In this document: positions 13,205 to 20,087 of the stretch, one piece after another
How positions within the stretch are numbered: position 1 is the first letter of the stretch
Layout: every line of letters begins with the position of its first letter
Assembly (NCBI GenBank): GCA_050944255.1
Contig: JBMNQS010000034.1
Span: 1-22,530 of the forward strand
Length of the DNA stretch: 22,530 nucleotides
Direction of reading: 5' to 3'
From: JBMNQS01 sp050944255
GTDB lineage: Bacteria > Bacillota > Clostridia > Christensenellales > Maliibacteriaceae
Notes under the pieces: model-generated
Told to the model about the DNA's origin: nothing
The model's input: the letters and a program-made list of their open reading frames with translations, nothing else
Database searches by the model: none
Translations under genes and position numbers: made by a program

Positions 13205-13729
13205 TCAGTCTTTCAGCAGGATGCCGGCGCCATCCAGCGCGGCGGCAATGCGCTCGAAGGCCGCCTCATCCCGGCAGGCGATCGTGTGCAGATGGATGCC
13301 GTCTGTCAGCTTGGAGAGAAGGGGCGCGCTTCGTTCTTTTACCCTTTTTAGAAACTCGTCGGCGTCATGCCTGGAGAAGATATCCAGCGGGCCGGTCAAT
13401 TCGCCGTAAATCGGATGCTCCACGATCACGTCGATGAGGCCCCCGCCATTGTCCACCACCGTATACAGCTCCTCGCGGGTGGCCTGGGGGGCGTGGTTGC
13501 ACGCGATGACCCGCGTGATGCCCTGGCGGGCGGCCGCGGGCGGCCGGGCAAACACATATCCGTTGGGCGTGGCATGAATCTGCATGCCCGACGCGCGCAA
13601 TAGCGCGATATCCCCCACGATAACCTGGCGGGTAACGCCGAACTCTTTGGCCAGCGCGCCGCCGGGGACAGGCTCTGCGCCCTGTTTCAACAGCTTGGCG
13701 ATTTTTTCACGCCTCTGTGCGGAAATCAT
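13205..13729 (-). CDS. niaR: Niacin-responsive transcriptional repressor
   Basis: A 174-residue protein with the NiaR (YrxA) architecture: an N-terminal helix-turn-helix (about 4-58; RREKIAKLLKQ and LAKEFGVTRQVIVGDIALLR) followed by the 3H domain, named for three conserved histidines. These are visible as H79 (ACNHA), H105 (VEHPIYGELTG) and H146/H148 (DGIHLHTI). In the family the 3H domain binds niacin and a metal, and the liganded protein represses NAD precursor synthesis or niacin uptake genes. The ATG at 13729 follows GGAGGTGA by 5 bases; earlier in-frame ATG codons lack a site. It is transcribed towards niaX, whose promoter carries the likely operator. No similar repeat was found at niaR's own promoter. 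Confidence 0.94.
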   Translation of the reverse strand: MISAQRREKIAKLLKQGAEPVPGGALAKEFGVTRQVIVGDIALLRASGMQIHATPNGYVFARPPAAARQGITRVIACNHAPQATREELYTVVDNGGGLIDVIVEHPIYGELTGPLDIFSRHDADEFLKRVKERSAPLLSKLTDGIHLHTIACRDEAAFERIAAALDGAGILLKD

Positions 13730-13775
13730 ACCGGTCACCTCCGGACGGGACAGACTATCATTAAACTTGTATTTT

Positions 13776-13784
13776 ATTATAGCA
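13776..13784 (-). promoter_or_regulatory. niaR promoter (extended -10)
   Basis: On the minus strand TGCTATAAT is a perfect extended -10 about 47 bases before the niaR start codon. The -35 region is GC-rich and poor, which is tolerable for an extended -10 promoter. Confidence 0.6.
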
Positions 13785-13824
13785 TAGGGCCGGCACCGCC
13801 GTCGACGCCCATTGATACCCGCTC

Positions 13825-13853
13825 TTGACATACGGCGGCTTTCCACTTATGAT
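13825..13853 (+). promoter_or_regulatory. patB promoter
   Basis: On the plus strand a consensus TTGACA (13825-13830), a 17-base spacer and TATGAT (13848-13853). This is the strongest promoter match in the window, with a predicted transcription start near 13860. Confidence 0.78.
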
Positions 13854-13883
13854 CTTAAACATATTATAACAGTATGAAATTGA

Positions 13884-13929
13884 GTCCCGCGGCGCCGAAG
13901 CAATGTCATCCGGCGCAGGGTCTTGGGAC
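13884..13929 (+). other. Structured 5' leader of the patB transcript
   Basis: Between the promoter and the GTG start the leader can fold into a nested hairpin: GTCCC (13884-13888) with GGGAC (13925-13929) outside, and GCGCCG (13892-13897) with CGGCGC (13911-13916) inside. It ends just before the ribosome binding site GGGAGG (13936-13941). It matches no riboswitch class I know. Confidence 0.4.
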
Positions 13930-13950
13930 AAACCTGGGAGGATAAAGCCG

Positions 13951-15120
13951 GTGTACAATCTGGACGAGATCATAGAACGCAAAAATACCGATTCGCTGAA
14001 ATACGACTTTGCCCAAAAGCGCGGGAAGCCCGAGGGGCTGCTGCCGCTGTGGATAGCGGACATGGATTTTCGCACGCCGCCCGCCGTGGTGGAGGCGCTG
14101 ATGGAAAAGTGCCGGCACGGCATATTCGGATATTCCGAAAACCGCGAGGATTACACGGATATATTAAAGGCATGGTTTTCGCGCCATTTTGACTGGGATA
14201 TAAAGCCCCATTGGCTGATCAAGACCCCCGGCGTGGTCTACGCCATCTGCACGGCTATCCGGGCGCTGACGAAAAAGGGGGACGCGGTGATCATCCAGCA
14301 GCCGGTCTACTATCCCTTTCAGGAGTCCGTTTTGGTCAATGAGCGGAAGCTGGTGATCAATCAGCTTACGTACAGGGACGGGAAGTACGGCATCGACTTT
14401 GCGGATTTCGAGGCCAAGATCATCCAAAACGACGTCAAACTCTTCATTTTGTGCAGCCCTCACAACCCGGTAGGCCGCGTCTGGACCCAGGAGGAACTGT
14501 CCCTGATGGGGGACATCTGCCTCAAGCACGGCGTGATCGTGATGTCCGATGAAATCCACGCCGATTTCGTATATCCCGGCCACCGGCATCTGGTCTTTGC
14601 CAATGTGAAACCGGCCTTTGAAAAAATTTCGATCACCTGCACGGCGCCCACCAAGACATTCAATCTGGCGGGCCTGCAGATATCCAATATCTTTGTAGCC
14701 GATTCGGCCATACGCGATAAATTGAAAATGGAGATAGCCCGCAGCGGGTACAGCCAGCTGAACACAATGGGCATTGTGGCGTGCAAGGCCGCCTACCTGG
14801 AGGGTTTGCCGTGGCTGGAGGCGCTCAGGGCGTATCTGGCGGATAACCTGGCTCTGGTGCGCGGCACGCTGCAGGACAAGCTGCCCATGATCCGCCTGGT
14901 GGAGCCGGAAGGGACCTATCTGGCGTGGCTGGACTTTCATGCGCTGGGCCTGAGCGAGGCGCAATTGGAGGATCTGATCGTCCGCAAGGCGGGGCTGTGG
15001 CTGGACGCCGGCACCATGTTCGGCGTGGGCGGAGAAGGGTTCCAGCGCATCAACATGGCGTGCCCCAGATCGGTTTTGCTCAAGGCGCTGCACCAACTGG
15101 AAAGAGCGATAAACGGCTAA
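13951..15120 (+). CDS. patB: MalY/PatB family PLP-dependent cystathionine beta-lyase (aminotransferase fold)
   Basis: A 389-residue fold-type I PLP enzyme of the MalY/PatB family, which cleaves C-S bonds in cystathionine or cysteine conjugates, giving homocysteine or a thiol, pyruvate and ammonia. Visible features are LPLWIADMDF (31-40), GIFGYSE (58-64), CSPHNPVGRVW (168-178) with the PLP-contacting Asn172, SDEIHADF (199-206) with Asp200, and TAPTKTFNLAGLQ (231-243) with the Schiff-base Lys235. The C-terminal FQRINMACPRS holds the carboxylate-binding Arg. I placed the start at GTG 13951 because GGGAGG lies 9 bases upstream and family proteins begin with a comparable sequence; an ATG at 13903 lies in the leader hairpin without a binding site. 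It has its own promoter and terminator, so it is monocistronic. Confidence 0.92.
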   Translation: MYNLDEIIERKNTDSLKYDFAQKRGKPEGLLPLWIADMDFRTPPAVVEALMEKCRHGIFGYSENREDYTDILKAWFSRHFDWDIKPHWLIKTPGVVYAICTAIRALTKKGDAVIIQQPVYYPFQESVLVNERKLVINQLTYRDGKYGIDFADFEAKIIQNDVKLFILCSPHNPVGRVWTQEELSLMGDICLKHGVIVMSDEIHADFVYPGHRHLVFANVKPAFEKISITCTAPTKTFNLAGLQISNIFVADSAIRDKLKMEIARSGYSQLNTMGIVACKAAYLEGLPWLEALRAYLADNLALVRGTLQDKLPMIRLVEPEGTYLAWLDFHALGLSEAQLEDLIVRKAGLWLDAGTMFGVGGEGFQRINMACPRSVLLKALHQLERAING

Positions 15121-15138
15121 AAAGTAAACGGCTAAATG

Positions 15139-15174
15139 AACAGGGGGCGGGATGTACCGCCCCCTGTTTTTATA
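15139..15174 (+). terminator. Rho-independent terminator of patB
   Basis: A 12-base-pair stem (AACAGGGGGCGG with CCGCCCCCTGTT) around a GATGTA loop runs straight into TTTTTATATATAA on the plus strand. It could also slow transcription coming from the SDR gene on the other strand, but that side lacks a good U-tract. Confidence 0.9.
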
Positions 15175-15226
15175 TATAATTCAGAATCGCCGCGCACGGC
15201 TCCGCCTGCCGGTGCTGCCGCCCCGC

Positions 15227-15985
15227 TTATTTTCCCTCTTTTTCGTACCCCGCGGTCATCCGGCTCATCAGCCGCCCCATTTGAAGGGGAAACAGATAGC
15301 AGGCCATCACCTGGAATTTTTGTCCGAAGCTGTGGCAGATGACAAAGCTCTTTTTATTTATGCGCCTGGCAAGCCCCGTCCCCACCTTTACCGGGTCGGC
15401 CATAAATTCTTTGGGCACCGGCAGATCGCGGGACGAGTGCGTGCGGGTGAGCGGCGGGTGAAAGATATGAAACGTGATGCCCCTGTCCCGGTATTCAATG
15501 TCCATGCATTTGGCAAAGGCCTCTATGGCGCCCTTGCTGGAGGCGTAAGGGCTGATGTTTCTAAAGCCCATGACCCCCACCCCCGAGCTGGTGAGTATGA
15601 CCTTTCCCTTTCCCGCCTTCTGCATATGGGAGATCACCGCTTTTACCAGGCGCAGCGCCCCGAAATAATTGACGTCAAAGACATCCTGGTAGATGGCGTA
15701 CTCCGTCTTATCCATGGATTCAAAGGTGCATTTGCACGCATTGTGAATGGCCGCGTCCACGCCGCCGAATGCCTCGACGCCTGCCTGCACCGCGTGCGTA
15801 ACGGCCTCTTCGTCCCGCACGTCGCAGACGATGGGCAAAAGGCTGTCCCCATGGTGCTGGCGCAACGCTTCCAGGCGGTGGGTTTGAAGGTCCAGCACCG
15901 TTACGCGGCAGCCGTCCTCCAGCAGCCGCTCCACCATGCTGTATCCGATGCCCTCATTGCCTCCGGTAATGATGATGCGTTTCAT
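15227..15985 (-). CDS. Short-chain dehydrogenase/reductase (SDR family)
   Basis: A 252-residue classical SDR. The nucleotide-binding motif is TGGNEGIG (7-14), with D32 in VLDLQ after the second strand. D55 lies in VCDVRD, and the usual NNAG motif appears as the variant HNACK (81-85). The catalytic set is N106 (FDVNYFGA), S133/S134, Y147 and K151 (YASSK). It would oxidise or reduce an alcohol/carbonyl with NAD(P). The C-terminal part after about residue 200, with FQVMACYLFPLQMGRLMSRM, is hydrophobic and could touch membrane or lipid, as in SDRs acting on sphingoid or fatty substrates; that is only a hint. The ATG at 15985 was chosen because GGAAGG lies 7 bases upstream. About 100 GC-rich bases separate it from the PhzF gene, and co-transcription is possible. 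Confidence 0.92.
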   Translation of the reverse strand: MKRIIITGGNEGIGYSMVERLLEDGCRVTVLDLQTHRLEALRQHHGDSLLPIVCDVRDEEAVTHAVQAGVEAFGGVDAAIHNACKCTFESMDKTEYAIYQDVFDVNYFGALRLVKAVISHMQKAGKGKVILTSSGVGVMGFRNISPYASSKGAIEAFAKCMDIEYRDRGITFHIFHPPLTRTHSSRDLPVPKEFMADPVKVGTGLARRINKKSFVICHSFGQKFQVMACYLFPLQMGRLMSRMTAGYEKEGK

Positions 15986-16087
15986 TTCAGGCCTTCCTTT
16001 CCCGTCTCCTGCCATGCGAAATACGTGCCCGGCGCGCCGCCCCGCGGCGCATCCTTAAAAAGCCGCAGCCTTGGCGCAGCGCCGCGC

Positions 16088-16864
16088 CTAGAGAAAAATT
16101 TCCCCCGCCAGGTAGCACACGGCGCGGCCTCCGATTTTCACCCGCGTCCCCGTATCCTGGCAAAAGAGCGTCCCGCCGCGCCGGGACAGCTGCGCGGAAA
16201 CCATTTTGTCTTTATGCAGCCTCCGGGACCAGAACGGAATCAGCGTGCTGTGGGAGGAGCCGGTGACGTGGTCCTCGTCCACCCCGGCATTGGGCGCGAA
16301 AAATCTTGAGACAAAATCATAGTCCTTGCCCGGCGCCGTCACGATCACGGCGAATGCGTCTTCGATGGTTTTCAGCAATTGAAAATCAGGGATCATTTCC
16401 CTCACGGCCTCTTCGGATTCCACCAGCACCAGAAGGTCTCTGGAAAGATGCGTCTCCAGCACCTTCTGTCCCAGCGCTTCCTCCAGGCAGGAAGGGGCAT
16501 CGCAGCGGGCGGGCTCTCTCCTTGGAAAATCCATGGTGTAGATATCCTCATGGCGCGAGACGTAAAGCGGTCCGCTCTTGGTGTGGAAATCCACGCTTTG
16601 CATGGACGCGTCCACGTAGTTCATCAGCACATAGGCGCTGGCCAGCGTCGCATGGCCGCACAGGTCCACTTCCACCTCGGGCGTGAACCACCTAAGATCA
16701 TAGCCGTCGTCGCGCTTGAACACGAAAGCGGTTTCCGCCAAATTGTTCTCAAAGGCGATTTTCTGCATCGTGCCCGCGTCCAGGGGCTCCTGCGGCAGGC
16801 ACACCCCCGCGGGATTTCCGGCAAACAGCCGGTCGGTAAAAACGTCCATCACAAAATACTTCAT
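16088..16864 (-). CDS. PhzF-family isomerase/epimerase-like protein
   Basis: A 258-residue PhzF-family protein with the two-fold diaminopimelate-epimerase-like architecture. The first half has YFVMDVFTDRLFAGNPAGV (3-21) and NLAETAFV (41-48), with the conserved catalytic Glu44. FTPEVEVDLCGHATLASAYV (60-79) holds the usual CGHATL motif, and the second half has DEDHVTGSSHSTLIPFW. PhzF itself isomerises trans-2,3-dihydro-3-hydroxyanthranilate in phenazine synthesis, but no phenazine genes are present and most members have unknown substrates. The start at 16864 has AAAGGA upstream. Upstream is a long leader with a divergent promoter and a 21-codon ORF, which may belong to this transcript. The family call is firm, the reaction is not known. 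Confidence 0.9.
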   Translation of the reverse strand: MKYFVMDVFTDRLFAGNPAGVCLPQEPLDAGTMQKIAFENNLAETAFVFKRDDGYDLRWFTPEVEVDLCGHATLASAYVLMNYVDASMQSVDFHTKSGPLYVSRHEDIYTMDFPRREPARCDAPSCLEEALGQKVLETHLSRDLLVLVESEEAVREMIPDFQLLKTIEDAFAVIVTAPGKDYDFVSRFFAPNAGVDEDHVTGSSHSTLIPFWSRRLHKDKMVSAQLSRRGGTLFCQDTGTRVKIGGRAVCYLAGEIFL

Positions 16865-17067
16865 CTCTTTATCCTTTCTCCGCGCATTCTCCGCGGCGGC
16901 AGGCCACCGGCTGAATCACGCGCCGCATCCATACGGTTTTTTCATCTCATCGACTAAATCCCGGCCCACCAGACGCATCCTTTCATCCCCGGCCGCAGCC
17001 TGCCGTCGGAATCAGGTTCTCCCCTGCCGGTCGGCGGTACGGCGGCGCCCCGGTCCCGGCCAATATC
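16865..17067. other. Gene-poor leader region upstream of the PhzF gene
   Basis: About 200 GC-rich bases. On the minus strand a 20-codon ORF beginning MRLVGRDLVDEMKKPYG (16978-16916) is open but has no spaced ribosome binding site. It might be a remnant of a lost gene. No riboswitch motif was recognised. Confidence 0.4.
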
Positions 17068-17133
17068 TCAAATAGCCGCCGGCTTTTCCGCCTCCATGGC
17101 TTTTACCCACGCTTCATATTTGCATCTGTTCAA
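17068..17133 (-). CDS. Putative 21-residue leader peptide or small protein with a TTG start
   Basis: A tiny ORF starting at TTG 17133 and ending in TGA: MNRCKYEAWVKAMEAEK then PAAI. The reason to believe it is the ribosome binding site AAGGGGAGG (17150-17142), 8 bases before the TTG and stronger than most in the window. It also lies about 55 bases downstream of a good minus-strand promoter (17225-17197). It is an amphipathic-looking, charged peptide with no recognised family. Functions could include a leader peptide for the PhzF gene 200 bases further on or an independent small protein. The non-ATG start and short length keep confidence low. Confidence 0.35.
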   Translation of the reverse strand: MNRCKYEAWVKAMEAEKPAAI

Positions 17134-17196
17134 TGCCCGTTCCTCCCCTTGGATGCCCTTTCCCGTTAAAAGATTCACAGCATCCCTTTTTTTGCT

Positions 17197-17225
17197 ATTG
17201 TAATTGCTATATACTGTAAGATCAA
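17197..17225 (-). promoter_or_regulatory. Minus-strand promoter for the PhzF-side transcript
   Basis: TTGATC (17225-17220), a 17-base spacer and TACAAT (17202-17197) on the minus strand. It fires away from ridA, giving a leader of about 325 bases before the PhzF start codon, with the 21-codon ORF inside it. Confidence 0.55.
17205..17213 (+). promoter_or_regulatory. Candidate ridA promoter (extended -10)
   Basis: TGCTATATA on the plus strand is a good extended -10 with a poor -35. It overlaps the spacer of the divergent minus-strand promoter, so the two promoters probably compete or share a regulator. Confidence 0.45.
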
Positions 17226-17232
17226 GCGGCAA

Positions 17233-17248
17233 TGCGCTTATAAGCGCA
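17233..17248. promoter_or_regulatory. 16-base perfect palindrome in the ridA 5' region
   Basis: TGCGCTTATAAGCGCA is perfectly symmetric and lies just upstream of the minus-strand -35 and just downstream of the predicted ridA start of transcription. A dimeric regulator bound there could affect both directions. It could also form a short RNA hairpin. Confidence 0.45.
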
Positions 17249-17296
17249 CACGAATTCACTCTACGAACCAAATACATTTAAGCGGAGGAACAAAAG

Positions 17297-17677
17297 ATGG
17301 CAAAATGCATCACTTCTGCACAGGCGCCTGCAGCAATCGGCCCTTATTCCCAGGCCACACAAGCCGGAAACATGCTTTTTATATCGGGGCAATTACCCAT
17401 TGATCCATCCAGCGGAGCCTTTCCCGCCGGCGGGGCGGCGGAGCACGCGACGCAGTCCATCGCCAATTTGAAGGCCATTTTGGAGCAGGCCGGCTTCGGC
17501 CTGGAAGATGTCGTTAAAGTCACCGTATTTTTAAAGGACCTGGAAGATTTCGCCGCGGTAAACGAAGTCTATGGGAAGCACTTTCAGCAGCCCTATCCGG
17601 CCCGCTCCACCTTCCAGGTGGCGCGCCTGCCCAAAGACGCCCTGCTGGAGATCGAAGCCATCGCCGTCAGGGCATAA
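17297..17677 (+). CDS. ridA: RidA family reactive enamine/imine deaminase
   Basis: A 126-residue RidA (YjgF/YER057c/UK114) protein. These trimeric enzymes hydrolyse the 2-aminoacrylate and related imines released by PLP enzymes, preventing damage to other PLP proteins. Characteristic segments are IGPYSQA (14-20, with Tyr17), FISGQLPIDP (28-37), VKVTVFLKDLEDF (73-85) and PARSTFQVARLPKDALLEIEAIAV (101-124). The latter carries the substrate-binding Arg103 and catalytic-site Glu120 of the active RidA subgroup. AGCGGAGG lies 8 bases before the ATG. The nearby PatB-type lyase generates exactly such an enamine intermediate, which makes the proximity meaningful, although the two genes are not in one operon. 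It ends at a shared bidirectional terminator. Confidence 0.95.
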   Translation: MAKCITSAQAPAAIGPYSQATQAGNMLFISGQLPIDPSSGAFPAGGAAEHATQSIANLKAILEQAGFGLEDVVKVTVFLKDLEDFAAVNEVYGKHFQQPYPARSTFQVARLPKDALLEIEAIAVRA

Positions 17678-17697
17678 GCGCAAGCACTTGATTTTTG

Positions 17698-17728
17698 AAA
17701 ACCGCGGGGCATCATCCCCGCGGTTTTT
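17698..17728. terminator. Bidirectional terminator between ridA and a methyltransferase gene
   Basis: A 12-base-pair stem (AAAACCGCGGGG with CCCCGCGGTTTT) around CATCAT. It has A- and T-tracts on both sides and lies between two converging genes, overlapping the last base of the methyltransferase stop codon. Confidence 0.9.
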
Positions 17729-18498
17729 CAAGGCTTCCTGGCCAGGTACAAATCCATGGTGTCGTAAATCGTCAGCTCATCGCCGGCTCTTTGTATTGCC
17801 TGCGCTATTTCGCTCTCCAACGCACCCTTCACATGCCCCGGCAGCGCCCTGTGGTCCGAATACGTATTCAGTAAGGCGATATAGTCCCGCGCATTGAATG
17901 AGCGGGTTTGCCGGTAAATCCTGGCCGTAACCTCCGCAAACCCGAAGGCCGCCAATTTGTCCGCATAGGCTTTGCAGGCGCTTTCGTCAAATTCCCTCAG
18001 CGGTTTCTCCGGCGGCCTGTATTTGTCGTAGGCCTTCTGTATTTCCACATGCAGTGGATCGTCTCTGCGATTGACAAACGCATGGTTCCAGAACAAGGCC
18101 AGCGTTCCGCCAGGCTTCAGCAAACCATACGCCTTGGCAAGCCCCAGCTCCTGCGGTATCCAGTGAAAGGCTGTGGCGGAATAAATCAGGTCGAACCGGC
18201 TATTTCCCGCCTCAAAACTTTCAAAGTCAATATTGATGACTTCAAGGCCCGGAGATGCCGCGAACTTCCGCCGTGCATATTCCGCCAGGCCGCGCCCGAT
18301 TTCAACGGCGGTCACGCTGCAGCCCGTCTGAAGGATCGGCAGCGTGGCCTGTCCCGTTCCCATGCCGATTTCCAGCGCTCTTTTCGCGCTGTCCAACTGG
18401 GAATAGCCAATAATATCACGAAACAGTTCCGCCGCGTAAGCGGGACGCCACCGGTCGTAATTGGGCGCATCCTCATCAAACTTCAGCCGCAAATCCAT
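17728..18498 (-). CDS. Class I SAM-dependent methyltransferase
   Basis: A 256-residue Rossmann-fold methyltransferase. Motif I is ALEIGMGTGQAT (41-52) for SAM binding, followed by the acidic end of strand 2 (VTAVEIGRG, Glu66). IDFESFE, the motif IV region FDLIYSATAFHWI and the post-motif LLKPGGTLALFWNHA come next. It resembles the YcgJ/UbiE-like group that acts on small molecules; the substrate is not readable. The start at 18498 has only a modest ribosome binding site (GATGGTG). It lies 36 bases after butyrate kinase on the same strand, so it may be the last gene of the ptb operon, but a functional connection is not obvious. Confidence 0.88.
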   Translation of the reverse strand: MDLRLKFDEDAPNYDRWRPAYAAELFRDIIGYSQLDSAKRALEIGMGTGQATLPILQTGCSVTAVEIGRGLAEYARRKFAASPGLEVINIDFESFEAGNSRFDLIYSATAFHWIPQELGLAKAYGLLKPGGTLALFWNHAFVNRRDDPLHVEIQKAYDKYRPPEKPLREFDESACKAYADKLAAFGFAEVTARIYRQTRSFNARDYIALLNTYSDHRALPGHVKGALESEIAQAIQRAGDELTIYDTMDLYLARKP

Positions 18499-18534
18499 CT
18501 TTTCACCATCTGTCTTGATTAAAATCGTCCTTCG

Positions 18535-19611
18535 CTACGCGTATTCCTTTACAGGCTCCTGGCCGCGCAGCGCCCGCAGCGCGCCTTCGGCCAGCGCAGC
18601 CAGCTCATTTTCGCCCGGATACGTGATCACCTGCGCGATCTGGTCCACGCGCTGTTTGATGGAGGCGGTAAAGCGGTGCGAATACGCAAGGCCTCCCGTG
18701 AGGATAATGGCGTTGAGCCGCCCTTCCAGCACGGCCACCATCGCCCCGATCTCCTTGGACACCTGATAGGCCATGGAGTCCATGACAAGCGTCGCGTAAT
18801 CGTCACCGTTTCGGATGTATTTTTCCACCACGCGCATATCGTTTGTGCCCAGATAGGCCAGCATGCCGCCGCGTTTGCTGAGAAATGCCGTCATTTCATC
18901 TTTGGTGAATTTACCGCCGTAGCACATCTCGATGACGGGCGCCAAAGGCGCCGCGCCGCAGCGTTCGGGCGAAAACGGCCCCTCGCCGGAAATGCCGTCG
19001 TTGACGTCGATCACGCGGCCGTAGCGGTGCGCGCCCACGGTGATCCCGCCGCCCATATGCGCCACGACAAAGCGGCCGTCCTCGTATTTGATGCCCAGCT
19101 CCTGAGCGCATTTTCGGACAACCGATTTGGCGTTGAGCGCGTGAAAGATGCTGCGCCGCTCGATGCCGGGAATCCCGCTGAGCTTAGCCAGCTGTTCCAT
19201 TTCGTCCACCACAACCGGGTCCACCACATAGGCCGGAATGCCGTAGCATTCGCCCAGATCGGCCGCCAGCAGCCCGCCCAGGGCCGAGGCGTGGACAGTG
19301 GCCGAATTGTCGATCAAATCCAGCTTCATTTTCTCATTGATATAGTACGTCCCGGATTCGATGGGCTTGATGATGCCGCCCCTGCCCACCACGGCGGATA
19401 GCTCCTGGGGCGCGATGCCGTTATCCTCAAGGGTACGGATCACATGGCCAAAACGAATTTCCCGCTGTTCAAGGGAACTGGCGTAGCCCTTGAATTCTTC
19501 CGGGCTGTGCTGGACGGACTGTTCGATGACGGGGCTTTCGTTTTCGTAGACCGCAATTTTTGTGGACGTTGAGCCGGGATTGATGACAAGGATCCGGAAT
19601 ATTTGCGTCAT
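18535..19611 (-). CDS. buk: Butyrate (branched-chain fatty acid) kinase
   Basis: A 358-residue acetate/butyrate kinase of the ASKHA superfamily. The phosphate-1 loop is INPGSTSTK (10-18), and the butyrate-kinase segment GRGGIIKPIESGTYYIN follows. HASALGG is next, then the catalytic-centre HMGGGITVGAH and the adenosine-motif ILTGGLAYS. It reversibly makes butyrate and ATP from butyryl phosphate and ADP; homologues also handle isobutyryl and isovaleryl phosphates. The second ATG (19611) was preferred because AAGGAGG is 9 bases upstream of it and only 3 from the first ATG at 19617, which overlaps the stop of the ACT-protein gene. The order is ptb, ACT protein, buk, with tiny gaps, so one operon. 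Confidence 0.94.
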   Translation of the reverse strand: MTQIFRILVINPGSTSTKIAVYENESPVIEQSVQHSPEEFKGYASSLEQREIRFGHVIRTLEDNGIAPQELSAVVGRGGIIKPIESGTYYINEKMKLDLIDNSATVHASALGGLLAADLGECYGIPAYVVDPVVVDEMEQLAKLSGIPGIERRSIFHALNAKSVVRKCAQELGIKYEDGRFVVAHMGGGITVGAHRYGRVIDVNDGISGEGPFSPERCGAAPLAPVIEMCYGGKFTKDEMTAFLSKRGGMLAYLGTNDMRVVEKYIRNGDDYATLVMDSMAYQVSKEIGAMVAVLEGRLNAIILTGGLAYSHRFTASIKQRVDQIAQVITYPGENELAALAEGALRALRGQEPVKEYA

Positions 19612-19616
19612 GTACA

Positions 19617-20072
19617 TCAGCCTCCTTCCCTGGATATGGCCAGAGCGCCCGAGCGCACAAAGTCCAGCAGCTTGTCCTGCACCGGCAGAAGCATCTCTTC
19701 CACGTCGTCGGGCGTCCCCGAGACTTCAAAGCTGATTTCATGCATGCCCTTTTCAATGATTCTGGCGCCTTTAAAGTACGCCTCGTCAAAATCGTCCGTT
19801 TTCATCCGGATCAGCGCCAGCTGGCGTATGCAGGCGTTCTCCGCGCTGAGCACTTTGTACTCGGAGATAAAATTGATGTCGTAGAGTTGTTTGCCCAGCT
19901 TGTGCACATCGGCCCGCTCATCGTCAAGGACGATATTGATCTGGGCGATCCCGCTCTTGAATTTCCCCGCGTTGATGCTTTTGATATTCAATCCATGGCG
20001 CCGGATCAGCCCGGCGATGCGGTCCAGGACGCCCGGGCTGTCGTAGACGCCCAATCGCAGTATCGTATTCAT
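19617..20072 (-). CDS. ACT-domain protein resembling acetolactate synthase small subunit, between ptb and buk
   Basis: A 151-residue protein with the layout of the acetolactate synthase regulatory subunit IlvN/IlvH. An N-terminal ACT domain (ILRLGVYDSPGVLDRIAGLI and GLNIKSINAG) carries the effector-loop pattern used to bind valine. A C-terminal domain contains the characteristic RQLALIRM, a SFEVSGTPDDVE segment and the end GALAISRE. In the known enzyme this subunit activates the large subunit and confers branched-chain amino-acid feedback. No large subunit (IlvB) gene is here. It starts 15 bases after ptb with TGGAGG upstream and abuts buk. Its place suggests that it senses a branched-chain amino acid and adjusts Ptb/Buk, or that it serves an IlvB encoded elsewhere. 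Both are inference. Confidence 0.85.
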   Translation of the reverse strand: MNTILRLGVYDSPGVLDRIAGLIRRHGLNIKSINAGKFKSGIAQINIVLDDERADVHKLGKQLYDINFISEYKVLSAENACIRQLALIRMKTDDFDEAYFKGARIIEKGMHEISFEVSGTPDDVEEMLLPVQDKLLDFVRSGALAISREGG

Positions 20073-20087
20073 ATCGCACCTCCATAT

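Noticed and set aside
5415..16088. A shared 14-base GC-rich string (GGCGCGGCGCTGCG) after the lipoprotein gene (plus strand) and after the PhzF gene (minus strand)
   Set aside because: Short, very GC-rich and in opposite orientation relative to the genes; two copies are not enough to call a repeat family.
15152..16309. A 385-codon plus-strand frame across the SDR gene and the end of the PhzF gene
   Set aside because: It begins inside the patB terminator and is antisense to clear SDR motifs; composition is typical of a shadow frame.
16916..16978. A 20-codon ORF (MRLVGRDLVDEMKKPYG...) upstream of the PhzF gene
   Set aside because: No ribosome binding site at a useful distance and no recognised family; kept only as a possible gene remnant.
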